From: Candidatus Gastranaerophilales bacterium
GTDB taxonomy: Bacteria; Cyanobacteriota; Vampirovibrionia; Gastranaerophilales; Gastranaerophilaceae
Reading direction: 5' to 3'
NCBI GenBank assembly: GCA_900769355.1
Contig: CAAGGG010000034.1
Span: 1 to 33,552, forward strand
DNA: 33,552 nt
Shown here: positions 7,532 to 14,420 of the stretch, piece after piece
Layout: the number at the start of each line of letters is the position of its first letter
Numbering within the stretch: the first letter of the stretch is position 1
Notes under the pieces: model-generated
The model's input: the letters and a program-made list of their open reading frames with translations, nothing else
Database searches by the model: none
Told to the model about the DNA's origin: nothing
Made by a program: the position numbers and the translations under genes

Positions 7532-8914
7532 ATGGCAGTGAAAGATAAAGAAAAAGAAAATAATTTAGGAATGTTACCCCAAAATATTGAGGCGGAAGAG
7601 GCGGTGCTCGGCGCGATTTTGGTTAATCCAAATGTGATTACGAAAGTCGTTGAAATCCTTAAACCTGAAAGTTTTTATAAGCCTGCGCACAGATATATTT
7701 ACGATTCTATGCTGCAATTGTTTAACTCCAATGAAAGAATTGATATTGTGTCGGTTTCAGATGTTTTGAACTTCAATTCAAAGCTTGAAACGATTGGTGG
7801 TCGTGCGTTTGTAAATGATTTGTGCTACAAGACGATTACGACAACAAACATTGAGTATTATGCAAAAATTATTCAAGAAAAAGCTATTAAAAGGGCTCTA
7901 ATTAACGCAGGTTCTGAAATAGTATCTTTTGGATACGATGTAAATCCGATAGATCAATCGCTGGATAGTGCCGAAAAGCTTATATTTGACATAGCTTCCA
8001 AAAAAGCAACCTCGGATTTGGTGCATGTTAAAGATTTAGTTTTGAATACTTATGAGCAGATTGAATACCGTTATGAACATAAGGACGAATTAACAGGTGT
8101 ACCAACGGATTTCTACGAATTGGACGCTATGCTGAATGGTTTGCAAAAATCCGACTTAATTATCCTTGCAGCCCGCCCGGCGATGGGAAAAACGGCTTTT
8201 GCATTGAACATTGCGCAGAATGTTGCGTTGAAAGCCAAAGTTCCTGTTGCGATATTCTCTCTTGAAATGTCAAAGGGGCAGTTGATGCAACGTATGTTGT
8301 GTTCTGAGGCGGAAATTGACTCCCAAAGGGTTAAGACAGGTAATATGCAGAGCAAAGACTGGGAAAAGCTTGCTACTGCGATGAATGCGTTTGCTCAGGC
8401 TCCGATTTATATTGATGATACGTCAGGTTGTACGTTGACTGATATTCGTGCGAAATGTCGTCGTTTGAAAATGCAGGAAAAGAATTTGGGCTTAATCTTA
8501 ATCGACTATTTGCAATTGATGGAAAGTTCCGGTAAGGAAGATCGTATGCAACAGATTTCTGCAATTTCCAGAGGTTTGAAAATTCTGGCAAAAGAACTTG
8601 ATGTTCCTGTAATTGCGCTTTCTCAGTTATCTCGTGCGGTAGAATCAAGAACTGATAAACGTCCTATGCTTTCAGACTTGAGAGAATCAGGTTCAATTGA
8701 ACAAGACGCCGATATTGTAATGTTTATTTATCGTGATGAGTATTACAGAAAAGCAGAAGAAGGCGAAGAAGAAATTGCCGCAAAAGCTCAATCCAAAGGG
8801 GAATCAGAGATTATTATTGCAAAACACAGAAACGGTTCTGTTGGAACAGTTAAACTTCTATTCCAAGGCAATATTACGAAATTTAAAAACCCTATTAAGA
8901 CAGACGCTTTTTAG
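7532..8914 (+). CDS. dnaB: Replicative DNA helicase DnaB
   Basis: A 460-residue hexameric helicase that unwinds DNA at the fork and recruits primase. The N-terminal domain begins PQNIEAEEAVLGAIL, a family hallmark. The RecA-like C-terminal domain has Walker A ARPAMGKT (residues 214-221), Walker B LILIDYLQLM, and the conserved SQLSRAVESR and SDLRESGSIEQDADIV blocks with the arginine finger region. There is no intein and the length is standard. AGGAG lies 7 bases before the ATG. It is divergent from pncC. Confidence 0.97.
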   Translation: MAVKDKEKENNLGMLPQNIEAEEAVLGAILVNPNVITKVVEILKPESFYKPAHRYIYDSMLQLFNSNERIDIVSVSDVLNFNSKLETIGGRAFVNDLCYKTITTTNIEYYAKIIQEKAIKRALINAGSEIVSFGYDVNPIDQSLDSAEKLIFDIASKKATSDLVHVKDLVLNTYEQIEYRYEHKDELTGVPTDFYELDAMLNGLQKSDLIILAARPAMGKTAFALNIAQNVALKAKVPVAIFSLEMSKGQLMQRMLCSEAEIDSQRVKTGNMQSKDWEKLATAMNAFAQAPIYIDDTSGCTLTDIRAKCRRLKMQEKNLGLILIDYLQLMESSGKEDRMQQISAISRGLKILAKELDVPVIALSQLSRAVESRTDKRPMLSDLRESGSIEQDADIVMFIYRDEYYRKAEEGEEEIAAKAQSKGESEIIIAKHRNGSVGTVKLLFQGNITKFKNPIKTDAF

Positions 8915-8980
8915 TCTGAATAAGTTGATAAATTCTTGATTATAGCAAGCTATTGCACAAAAGTAAATTAAACCTTTGGG

Positions 8981-9017
8981 CATTTATAAGTTACCGCTAC
9001 TGGCACTTATAAGGTAC
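8981..9017 (+). promoter_or_regulatory. Paired direct repeat, candidate operator of the XRE gene
   Basis: CATTTATAAGTTAC (8981-8994) and CACTTATAAGGTAC (9004-9017) match at 12 of 14 positions. They are 23 bases apart, about two helical turns, and each contains a TTATAAG core. The second copy ends 23 bases before the putative -10 of the XRE gene. This is a typical place for an autorepressor site, but binding is inferred only. Confidence 0.45.
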
Positions 9018-9040
9018 AAGAAAAATATCAAAAAAACTTG

Positions 9041-9046
9041 TAGAAT
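9041..9046 (+). promoter_or_regulatory. -10 element placing the start of transcription at the XRE start codon
   Basis: TAGAAT, preceded by TTG, ends 6 bases before the ATG at 9053. No Shine-Dalgarno sequence is present, so the messenger would be leaderless or nearly so. Confidence 0.45.
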
Positions 9047-9052
9047 AGTGCT

Positions 9053-9274
9053 ATGTACAATCACGAAAAAGAAATTTTAAAACAATTTGGGCTAAATGTG
9101 AAAGCGGAGAGAATTCGTCAAGGTTATTCTCAAGAAACACTTGCCGAAAAAATTGGTGTTGCGCGCGAGTATATCAGCAGAATTGAACGTGGAGTTCAGA
9201 ATATGTCGCTGATAAAAATTGCAAGACTGGCGAATTTTTTGGAAACAGATATTACGAATTTGTTGAGATTTTAG
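9053..9274 (+). CDS. XRE/Cro-type helix-turn-helix regulator
   Basis: 73 residues that are almost entirely one HTH_3 domain: LNVKAERIRQGYSQETLAEKIGVAREYISRIERGVQNMSL, with the recognition helix at REYISRIE, followed by IARLANFLETDITNLL. It would bind DNA as a dimer. There is no sensor or protease partner domain. Its stop codon is directly followed by the stop of the convergent gene (no intervening base). No Shine-Dalgarno is visible, but a -10 lies close to the ATG and a pair of direct repeats sits upstream, suggesting autoregulation. No restriction-modification or toxin gene is adjacent. Confidence 0.88.
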   Translation: MYNHEKEILKQFGLNVKAERIRQGYSQETLAEKIGVAREYISRIERGVQNMSLIKIARLANFLETDITNLLRF

Positions 9275-10186
9275 TTATTTCAGAATGATTTCAGCCATTA
9301 TTTCAGGAAATTCATTCATCAGGATATCTGCGAATTTTTCTGTATCAATTTGAGTTATAACGATTGAAAGAAGATCGTTCGGAAGTTCAGTAATCATATT
9401 TTGGATATATTCCGGCTCAATAACGGACATTGCTTTGACAACTTCTGGCTGCTGCTTTTCTCTGTTTATGACTTTTGTGTATGCGTTTGCATCAAATAAC
9501 TGAAACCATTCTTCGTGCTCTTTGCCAAGTGATAAAACAAGTTGTTGTTTTTGAGTTGGTTGAAATGCTGTTATGGCATCTTTGAATTCCAGTGGGTTTA
9601 ATTCTCCAAATTTCTTAGACAAATCAATGCTATCTAAGCCTTCTTGAGCTTCGCCTGTAATCTGTTCTAAAACTTGTGCAACGTATTCTTCCGGAATTGA
9701 TTGCATGTGTTTTAGAATTTTGTTTTTATCAATATCTGTGCTTGTTAAAAATTTGTCTAACTGTTCTTCCGGCAAAAGTTGTACGATTTCTTCTTTTGAA
9801 AACATTTCAAATACTGTTTTTACAAGTTGTTCTGCCGGAAGATCTTCTAACATTTTCATTAACTTGTCTTCTGTAAAAAAGAATAGACCTTGCAGTAAAT
9901 CTTTTTCTTCCATTTCAGGCAAAAATACTTGTAATTGTTGAGCACTCATTTCCCGCAAAATCATATACTTGTTATTAGTGTCTGCAAGATCAAATAGTTC
10001 CATAACAAGGTTTACGTTTGTGGTAAGTTGTTGAGCAAGTTTAATGGCTTCTTGATTGCCCTGAGCTGCTTCTGCCTCAACAATTTCGTCAATAGATTTG
10101 TTTGCATATTTTTCTTCAAAAGTAACTTTGCTGATATGCAAGACGCTTTGTAGGTATTCAAGATTTGAATCAATAACTAAACTCAT
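9275..10186 (-). CDS. All-helical protein with MgtE_N/FliG-like repeats
   Basis: 303 residues, no signal peptide or membrane segment. The middle is a run of short amphipathic helices with a repeating L-P-x-E-x-L pattern (MLEDLPAEQLVKTVFEMFSK, EEIVQLLPEEQLDKFL, HMQSIPEEYVAQVLEQI). This resembles the superhelical N-domain of MgtE magnesium channels and the related FliG fold. It is very acidic. No channel part is present, so a cytosolic scaffold or binding protein is more likely than a transporter. AGGAGT lies 4 bases before the ATG. It converges on the XRE gene with zero spacing. Function unknown. Confidence 0.75.
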   Translation of the reverse strand: MSLVIDSNLEYLQSVLHISKVTFEEKYANKSIDEIVEAEAAQGNQEAIKLAQQLTTNVNLVMELFDLADTNNKYMILREMSAQQLQVFLPEMEEKDLLQGLFFFTEDKLMKMLEDLPAEQLVKTVFEMFSKEEIVQLLPEEQLDKFLTSTDIDKNKILKHMQSIPEEYVAQVLEQITGEAQEGLDSIDLSKKFGELNPLEFKDAITAFQPTQKQQLVLSLGKEHEEWFQLFDANAYTKVINREKQQPEVVKAMSVIEPEYIQNMITELPNDLLSIVITQIDTEKFADILMNEFPEIMAEIILK

Positions 10187-10256
10187 AGTACTCCTATTGC
10201 TGTTCTATATTACGGCAATAGTTGAGTAAAACTTTAGTTATTGTAAAGTTTTTTTA

Positions 10257-10832
10257 CTAAGCATCGTAGTCAAATGTATAACTGCAATCTCGGCGAACAT
10301 ATCCGTTTTTTTCATAGTGTTCAAGGACGGAGGTCAAAGGGACTGCATTTAATGTTATTCTGTTGCCTTGATATTCTTTGAAAAGACATTTATGAATAGA
10401 GGTTCCAATTCCCCGATATTGTGGTTTTTCGTAAGCATCAAGATATTCCGGATTTGTTTGAAGGCGTTCTATGTAAACGGTGTGTAATTTCTTTTTATCT
10501 TTCGTATTTATTTCTGCTAGCCCTAAAACAGAATTCGGATCAAGATTTGCAAAATTTCTGGCTTGCGTTGTAAGTGCAAAAACTTGACCTTTGTCTGGAT
10601 TGTCTTTCATGTAAAGGTTTACTTCATTATATATGTCTTCTGCAAAACAATAATAGCCCCAATCGTGAGCAATTTTTTTAAGTGCATTTCTGTCTTTTTG
10701 GTCTGTCGGATCAAGCTCTACAAATGCGACATTTTTTTGAATATATTTGCCATCATTAAGTTTTCCGACATTCATATCCATGACGTGTCTTGCACCAAAA
10801 TTTATATTCGGAGTAATTTTATTGATATTCAT
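10257..10832 (-). CDS. GNAT-like acetyltransferase with N-terminal INFGA motif
   Basis: 191 residues. The C-terminal half reads as a GNAT fold: strand LHTVYIERLQTNPEY, then the acetyl-CoA loop QYRGIGTSIHKCLFKE (the Q/R-x-x-G-x-G/A type motif A), then ITLNAVPLTSVLEHYEKNGY, the usual end of the domain. The substrate is unknown. The N-terminus (ITPNINFGARHV) carries the F-x-G-type motif of other small proteins in this window. TATACT ends 5 bases before the ATG and no Shine-Dalgarno is present, another possible leaderless start. Confidence 0.75.
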   Translation of the reverse strand: MNINKITPNINFGARHVMDMNVGKLNDGKYIQKNVAFVELDPTDQKDRNALKKIAHDWGYYCFAEDIYNEVNLYMKDNPDKGQVFALTTQARNFANLDPNSVLGLAEINTKDKKKLHTVYIERLQTNPEYLDAYEKPQYRGIGTSIHKCLFKEYQGNRITLNAVPLTSVLEHYEKNGYVRRDCSYTFDYDA

Positions 10833-10886
10833 TATGGAGTATATAAAATTTGAAAAAATTATTTTTTGCCAGTTTTTAAATTTTTG

Positions 10887-11105
10887 TTAAATTGTGATAC
10901 ATTCAAACGATTTTACGCAGTCTAAAACGGCACAGGCATGTTCATTGTGCTTTGCATAATAGATGTGAGAAGCATTTGGCACAACGACAATACGATTTTT
11001 CTTCGGATTTTTGCAGTAAGAATTAATTTTTCTGATAAAGCCTTCTGCATTTTTATTTGTCATGCTGTCGCACGCTCCGATTATAAACGCACCGTTTACT
11101 TTCAT
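10887..11105 (-). CDS. Alpha/beta hydrolase, 3' fragment after a frameshift
   Basis: This 72-residue frame is the C-terminal part of the hydrolase encoded at 11138-11758. Reading upstream in the same frame past the ATG gives ISDDGETRSLSQ without a stop, which continues naturally from the other fragment. It contains the acidic (GACDSM) and histidine (PNASHIYY) positions expected to complete the catalytic triad. The ATG at 11105 has no convincing Shine-Dalgarno. I treat it as part of a broken gene rather than an independent protein. Confidence 0.6.
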   Translation of the reverse strand: MKVNGAFIIGACDSMTNKNAEGFIRKINSYCKNPKKNRIVVVPNASHIYYAKHNEHACAVLDCVKSFECITI

Positions 11106-11137
11106 TTGAGAAAGTGAGCGAGTTTCTCCATCGTCAC

Positions 11138-11758
11138 TTATGACAGGGCAATTCTTAGATTTTCGGCGTTGTAAAAGGCAAGGAGCGTGTTTGCGGTCAT
11201 TGGGGAAAATCCCATAAACGCGAATGGCAAAATGTCTTTTCCTCTGCCTTCGTCGACAAATTTTTGAGCTGTTTCAAGATATATTTCTTTATCGGGAATA
11301 ATGTCGAAAAAGTGCCTCAAATCCACAGGTGCACTGATTATGAAGTTATTTACATAATTGTCCGCGGTATTTGCAAGATAGTGAATAACTCTGTTTGAGC
11401 CGAGTGAATGTCCTGCAAGGATAATCTTTTTAAATCCGAGGTCTTTTGCGTATTTTACATAAGACTCTACATCTTCATAAGATATGCTGAAATCGTCTGT
11501 AACGACGCCGGTTGTCGTTTGTTTGCCTGTTTTTGTATTTGAGTAACTTATGAACGAAAAAGCGTCCATAGTTTGTCCAGCAATAAAGGCAATTCCGTTT
11601 TCGCTCAATACTTTCCCGGCTTCCGGCAGAAGTTCGTTTTGAAATACGTTGCTACAAATCCCGCTCATCATTATGACAACGGTGTCCATTGAGGTATCAC
11701 CCCACATTACACCTTTCAAAACCAGTCCACGTGGGGTTTGTACATTTATTATTTCCAT
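11138..11758 (-). CDS. Alpha/beta hydrolase, 5' fragment (frameshifted)
   Basis: 206 residues carrying the N-terminal two thirds of an alpha/beta hydrolase. The nucleophile elbow is GHSLG (in ILAGHSLGSNRVIHYL), preceded by strands such as TVVIMMSGICSN. The frame ends ENLRIALS-stop. One base back, the sequence reads CPVISDDGETRSL and joins the downstream fragment, so a single-base deletion near 11138-11150 best explains the break. The intact protein would be about 290 residues. AAGGA lies 7 bases before the ATG. No slippery heptamer for programmed frameshifting is seen, so a mutation or an assembly error is likely. Substrate unknown. Confidence 0.75.
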   Translation of the reverse strand: MEIINVQTPRGLVLKGVMWGDTSMDTVVIMMSGICSNVFQNELLPEAGKVLSENGIAFIAGQTMDAFSFISYSNTKTGKQTTTGVVTDDFSISYEDVESYVKYAKDLGFKKIILAGHSLGSNRVIHYLANTADNYVNNFIISAPVDLRHFFDIIPDKEIYLETAQKFVDEGRGKDILPFAFMGFSPMTANTLLAFYNAENLRIALS

Positions 11759-11783
11759 TTTTAGTCCTTTTTTAATTTTATTG

Positions 11784-12737
11784 TTATTTTAGCTTATTAT
11801 AGTCTTCATCGCTAACTTTTTCAAGCCATTCGGTTGTTGCATTTTCAGCAGGAACAGCAATTGCAACATGTGAAAACCAACTGTCTTTTGCAGCACCGTG
11901 CCAATGTTTTACCTCAGCCGGAATGTTTACAACATCTCCTCTGTGAAGTTCTTGAGCAGGCTTCCCCCATTCTTGGTACCAGCCTCTTCCGTCTGTTACA
12001 AGCAAAATTTGACCGCCGTTGTGGTGAATGTGCCAGTCGTTTCTGCATTTTGGTTCAAATGTTACGTTTGCAGTATGAACACCTTCTGATGTCAACGGGT
12101 TTAGGTAGCTTTCGCCGACAAAATATTTTGCATAAGCTGTATTTTCTTGACCGAGTTTGAAAACTCCGCCTTTTTTAGTGATTTTAATAATTTCTTCAAC
12201 TTGTGCATCTGTAAGTCCTGTATTTTTGCCCATCTGAATATGTGCTTTTAGTTGCGGATCAACGCCTTCCATTGCTGAAAGTGCTGCAATCGTTGCGATT
12301 TCTCTATCTTCATGAGAAAGTACGCCACGAGCGAAAATATCGCCGAACAAGTGAGTTTTCAAAAATTCATCAATTCCTGGGGCAAAATCGAAAAGTCTGC
12401 CTTTTACAGGAGCTCTAACTAAATCTGTTTGAACTTTGGTTCCGATTGCCAATTTGTCGCCTGTTAGCGGAATTCCGGCTTCGCCTTCAATATCTTTTTT
12501 GCCAGCTTCTTTTCTCTTGTCAGTAACACTTAACAATGTACCGAGTCCGTTCAAGCTTCTTGGAAATCCGCAGTATGCGTACATTTGAATAAGAGCTTCT
12601 TTAATTTCGTTTATTGTAAGTCCGTCGTCAAGCCCTTTATTAATTGCAGGTTCAAGGTCTGCCAAATTTCCTGCCGCTGTGAATGCTGAGATAATTGCGA
12701 TATCTTGTTGTTTAGTTGTCAAAACGTCTTTTGCCAT
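11784..12737 (-). CDS. Carboxymuconolactone decarboxylase (two domains) fused to a cupin
   Basis: Two CMD/AhpD-like domains (ISAFTAAGNLADLEPAINKG with YAYCGFPRSLNG, then IATIAALSAMEGVDPQLKAH) are followed by a cupin with the metal-binding pattern HIHHNGGQILLVTDGRGWYQ and IPAEVKHWHG. The first AhpD-like domain keeps only one cysteine of the usual CxxC. Such fusions are common in gut bacteria and are annotated only generally. Two starts compete. ATG at 12737 has a perfect AGGAGG 7 bases upstream and gives a cytosolic 317-residue protein. ATG at 12800 adds 21 residues that look like a signal peptide (MKKFLLPTLILTIVLIIGG) with a plausible TMA cleavage site, but has no ribosome site. Confidence 0.88.
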   Translation of the reverse strand: MAKDVLTTKQQDIAIISAFTAAGNLADLEPAINKGLDDGLTINEIKEALIQMYAYCGFPRSLNGLGTLLSVTDKRKEAGKKDIEGEAGIPLTGDKLAIGTKVQTDLVRAPVKGRLFDFAPGIDEFLKTHLFGDIFARGVLSHEDREIATIAALSAMEGVDPQLKAHIQMGKNTGLTDAQVEEIIKITKKGGVFKLGQENTAYAKYFVGESYLNPLTSEGVHTANVTFEPKCRNDWHIHHNGGQILLVTDGRGWYQEWGKPAQELHRGDVVNIPAEVKHWHGAAKDSWFSHVAIAVPAENATTEWLEKVSDEDYNKLK

Positions 12738-12744
12738 AGTCTTT

Positions 12745-12750
12745 CCTCCT
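12745..12750 (-). promoter_or_regulatory. Perfect Shine-Dalgarno deciding the CMD-cupin start
   Basis: AGGAGG on the minus strand lies 7 bases from the ATG at 12737. It sits within codons that would encode the end of a signal peptide if the upstream ATG at 12800 were used. Confidence 0.7.
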
Positions 12751-12859
12751 ATAATTAGGACAATTGTTAAAATTAATGTCGGTAATAAAAACTTTTTCAT
12801 AATAATTGTATTTTACTACATTAGAGCTACTATCAGTCAAGCCTTTTTGTAAATTTTTG

Positions 12860-12868
12860 TGATATAAT
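12860..12868 (+). promoter_or_regulatory. Consensus extended -10 of tyrA (leaderless start)
   Basis: TGATATAAT is a perfect extended -10 element. It ends 7 bases before the ATG at 12876, so transcription would begin at or next to the start codon. No ribosome-binding sequence is present. Confidence 0.65.
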
Positions 12869-12875
12869 TTATCCC

Positions 12876-13646
12876 ATGAAAATAGGTATTATTGGTTTAG
12901 GATTAATAGGTGGCTCGCTTTTTAAGGAATTGAGTGAGGTTTATGACGTTATTGCTGTTTCAAAATCACAAAACGGAGATAGAATTTTTAAGTCGTATGA
13001 GGCTTTGAAAGACAGAGATATTGTCTTTGTTTGTACGGCGATGAATGCTACTCTCAAAGTGCTTGATGATTTGGAAAATGTTTTGTCGCCGGAAACTATT
13101 GTGACAGATGTTTGTAGCCTGAAAGAATTTGTTTGTAAAAAGCAAAGACCTTATAGATTTATTCCGTCACACCCGATGGCAGGAACTGAGCATAAAGGGT
13201 TTGAAAACTCTTTTAAAGGTTTGTTTAAAGGTGCAAAATGGGTGGTAATAGGTAGCTATGCGGCTACGCAGCTAGGCAGCGAAGCGGTTAAGTCTATGCT
13301 TGAAGTTATCAAATATGTAGGAGCAAAACCTGTGTTTGCGACAGCGGAAGAGCATGACAGGGCAGCTGCAATGATTTCTCATATGCCGATGGTTGTTGCG
13401 CAAGCACTTGTTCTTGCGGCAAAAGATAATCCTTTGGCACTGGAGATGGCTGCAAGCGGTTTTCGTGATATGACGCGCCTTGCACTTTCTAACGAGGAAA
13501 TGGCTTGTGATATGGTTAATATGAACCACAAAAATATTGAACAGTCGATTTTGAAACTCTATAAATCGCTTGGCGAATTGCTGACAGATGATTATCCAAA
13601 GACGATTGCGGAGATAAAAGAGATTAGAGCAGGAATGTATAAGTGA
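12876..13646 (+). CDS. tyrA: Prephenate/arogenate dehydrogenase (tyrosine biosynthesis)
   Basis: 256 residues. The Rossmann motif GLGLIGGS (residues 7-14) binds NAD(P). DIVFVCTAMNAT, VTDVCSLKE, FIPSHPMAGTEHKG and ISHMPMVVAQAL are standard TyrA blocks, including the catalytic-site histidine of SHPMAG. It converts prephenate or arogenate by oxidative decarboxylation toward tyrosine; there is no ACT or chorismate mutase domain. Residues 129-139 (AATQLGSEAVK) are encoded by 33 bases (13260-13292) that match the GCAGCTAG octad repeat found between genes, in a helix region where homologues vary. The gene is probably leaderless and is followed directly by octad array C. Confidence 0.92.
   Translation: MKIGIIGLGLIGGSLFKELSEVYDVIAVSKSQNGDRIFKSYEALKDRDIVFVCTAMNATLKVLDDLENVLSPETIVTDVCSLKEFVCKKQRPYRFIPSHPMAGTEHKGFENSFKGLFKGAKWVVIGSYAATQLGSEAVKSMLEVIKYVGAKPVFATAEEHDRAAAMISHMPMVVAQALVLAAKDNPLALEMAASGFRDMTRLALSNEEMACDMVNMNHKNIEQSILKLYKSLGELLTDDYPKTIAEIKEIRAGMYK
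13260..13292 (+). repeat. GCAGCTAG-type octads inside tyrA
   Basis: Units GCGGCTAC GCAGCTAG and GCAGCGAA GCGGTTAA align with intergenic 33385-33417 at about 28 of 33 positions. The unit set is read in frame as AATQLGSEAVK. Confidence 0.7.
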
Positions 13647-13706
13647 GGCAGCTAGGCGGTTAGGTTTTAGAATGATGATAAGACGCTAAGACGATAAGTT
13701 CGTTAC
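13645..13706 (+). repeat. Octad array C, both unit types
   Basis: Directly after the tyrA stop: GCAGCTAG GCGGTTAG, GTTTTAGA, a short spacer, then TAAGACGC TAAGACGA and TAAGTTCG TTAC. Array D at 18491 has the same order of parts. Confidence 0.75.
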
Positions 13707-13726
13707 AAAATAATTACAAAGTCGTT

Positions 13727-13792
13727 ATTCTGAAAGCTTAGAAAATTATTTTGAACGATTAGTGAAAAATAAATTTTCTTGCTATTCAGAAT
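13727..13792. repeat. R1 hairpin element, compact copy
   Basis: A 66-base imperfect palindrome. The left arm ATTCTGAAAGCTTAGAAAAT pairs with the right arm ATTTTCTTGCTATTCAGAAT, with a loop of about 20 bases. Confidence 0.85.
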
Positions 13793-13811
13793 CTATTGTC
13801 AAATAAAACAG

Positions 13812-13833
13812 ACTCCGGATCGTAGTCCGGAGT
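13812..13833 (-). terminator. R2 hairpin, likely terminator of the minus-strand cluster
   Basis: ACTCCGGA and TCCGGAGT form a perfect 8-bp GC-rich stem with loop TCGTAG. Read on the minus strand it is followed by CTGTTTTATTTG. It lies 48 bases beyond the last stop codon of the nine-gene cluster (13881). Confidence 0.65.
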
Positions 13834-13880
13834 GACATTTCCGTTTGAGCTGTTTTGCGAAAATTGTAACTATTTTAATT

Positions 13881-14420
13881 TTAATAAATCGAAATTTCAT
13901 AACTTCCGTTATTAACTTTAAAATTCATGCGAATTGTTTGACCGGAATACGTTGAAGGTGGCGGATTAAATGTCGGTACGCTCATCAACATATAATAAAC
14001 AGCATCGTTCAATGACTTGTTTGACGACTCTTGTGAAAATTTTCGATTAATCAATTTCCCATTATCATTTACTGCGAATTGAATAGAACATTCGCCGGAG
14101 CCCGTAATGCTTCCGACTGCAAAATGTTTGAACATTGCAGCCCTTAAATTTCCCTTGTAACGCAACATTTCAGCACTATTCGGATTATACGTAGGCTTTT
14201 GAGGGGCTTTATAAGGCGGTGTTTCATTTAACTTTTTAGGTGCAACATTTTGCCCTACAGGCTTTTTTGCTTGTGTTTTTACTTGACTCGGTTGATTTAT
14301 TTTGGGTTGAGTTTTTTGTGTCTTTGGTTGAACCTGTTTGGCTTGTTGCGGTGTAGTTTGTTGAATTTGCTGTTGTTTTACAGAGTCGTTAATTTTTTTT
14401 TTGAACAGAGTTTGATGCAA
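13881..14420 (-). CDS. TonB-like C-terminal part of a zinc-ribbon protein (second frame)
   Basis: This 179-residue frame is the continuation of 14389-14850 beyond a run of ten A (minus strand, 14393-14402). It begins with a Gln/Pro/Lys-rich linker of about 85 residues and ends in a TonB/TolA-type C-terminal fold: SGECSIQFAVNDNGKLINRK, SSNKSLNDAVYYMLMSVPTF, then NPPPSTYSGQTIRMNFKV. With nine A instead of ten, the two frames join as NSVQKKINDSVKQQ, giving about 322 residues. The ATG at 14420 (MHQTLF) is only the frame limit and has no Shine-Dalgarno. Same domain type as in 15171-16082 and at the C-terminus of 22143-25310. Confidence 0.75.
   Translation of the reverse strand: MHQTLFKKKINDSVKQQQIQQTTPQQAKQVQPKTQKTQPKINQPSQVKTQAKKPVGQNVAPKKLNETPPYKAPQKPTYNPNSAEMLRYKGNLRAAMFKHFAVGSITGSGECSIQFAVNDNGKLINRKFSQESSNKSLNDAVYYMLMSVPTFNPPPSTYSGQTIRMNFKVNNGSYEISIY

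Noticed and set aside
8930..8960. Terminator after dnaB
   Set aside because: ATAGCAAGCTAT can form a very short hairpin, but there is no T run and the stem is too weak.
11105..11160. Programmed -1 frameshift in the hydrolase
   Set aside because: No X-XXY-YYZ slippery heptamer or downstream pseudoknot is visible around the break. A mutation or sequence error is simpler.
13644..13880. Small gene between tyrA and the cluster
   Set aside because: The stretch is fully explained by octads, R1 and R2. No open frame with a start and ribosome site is seen.
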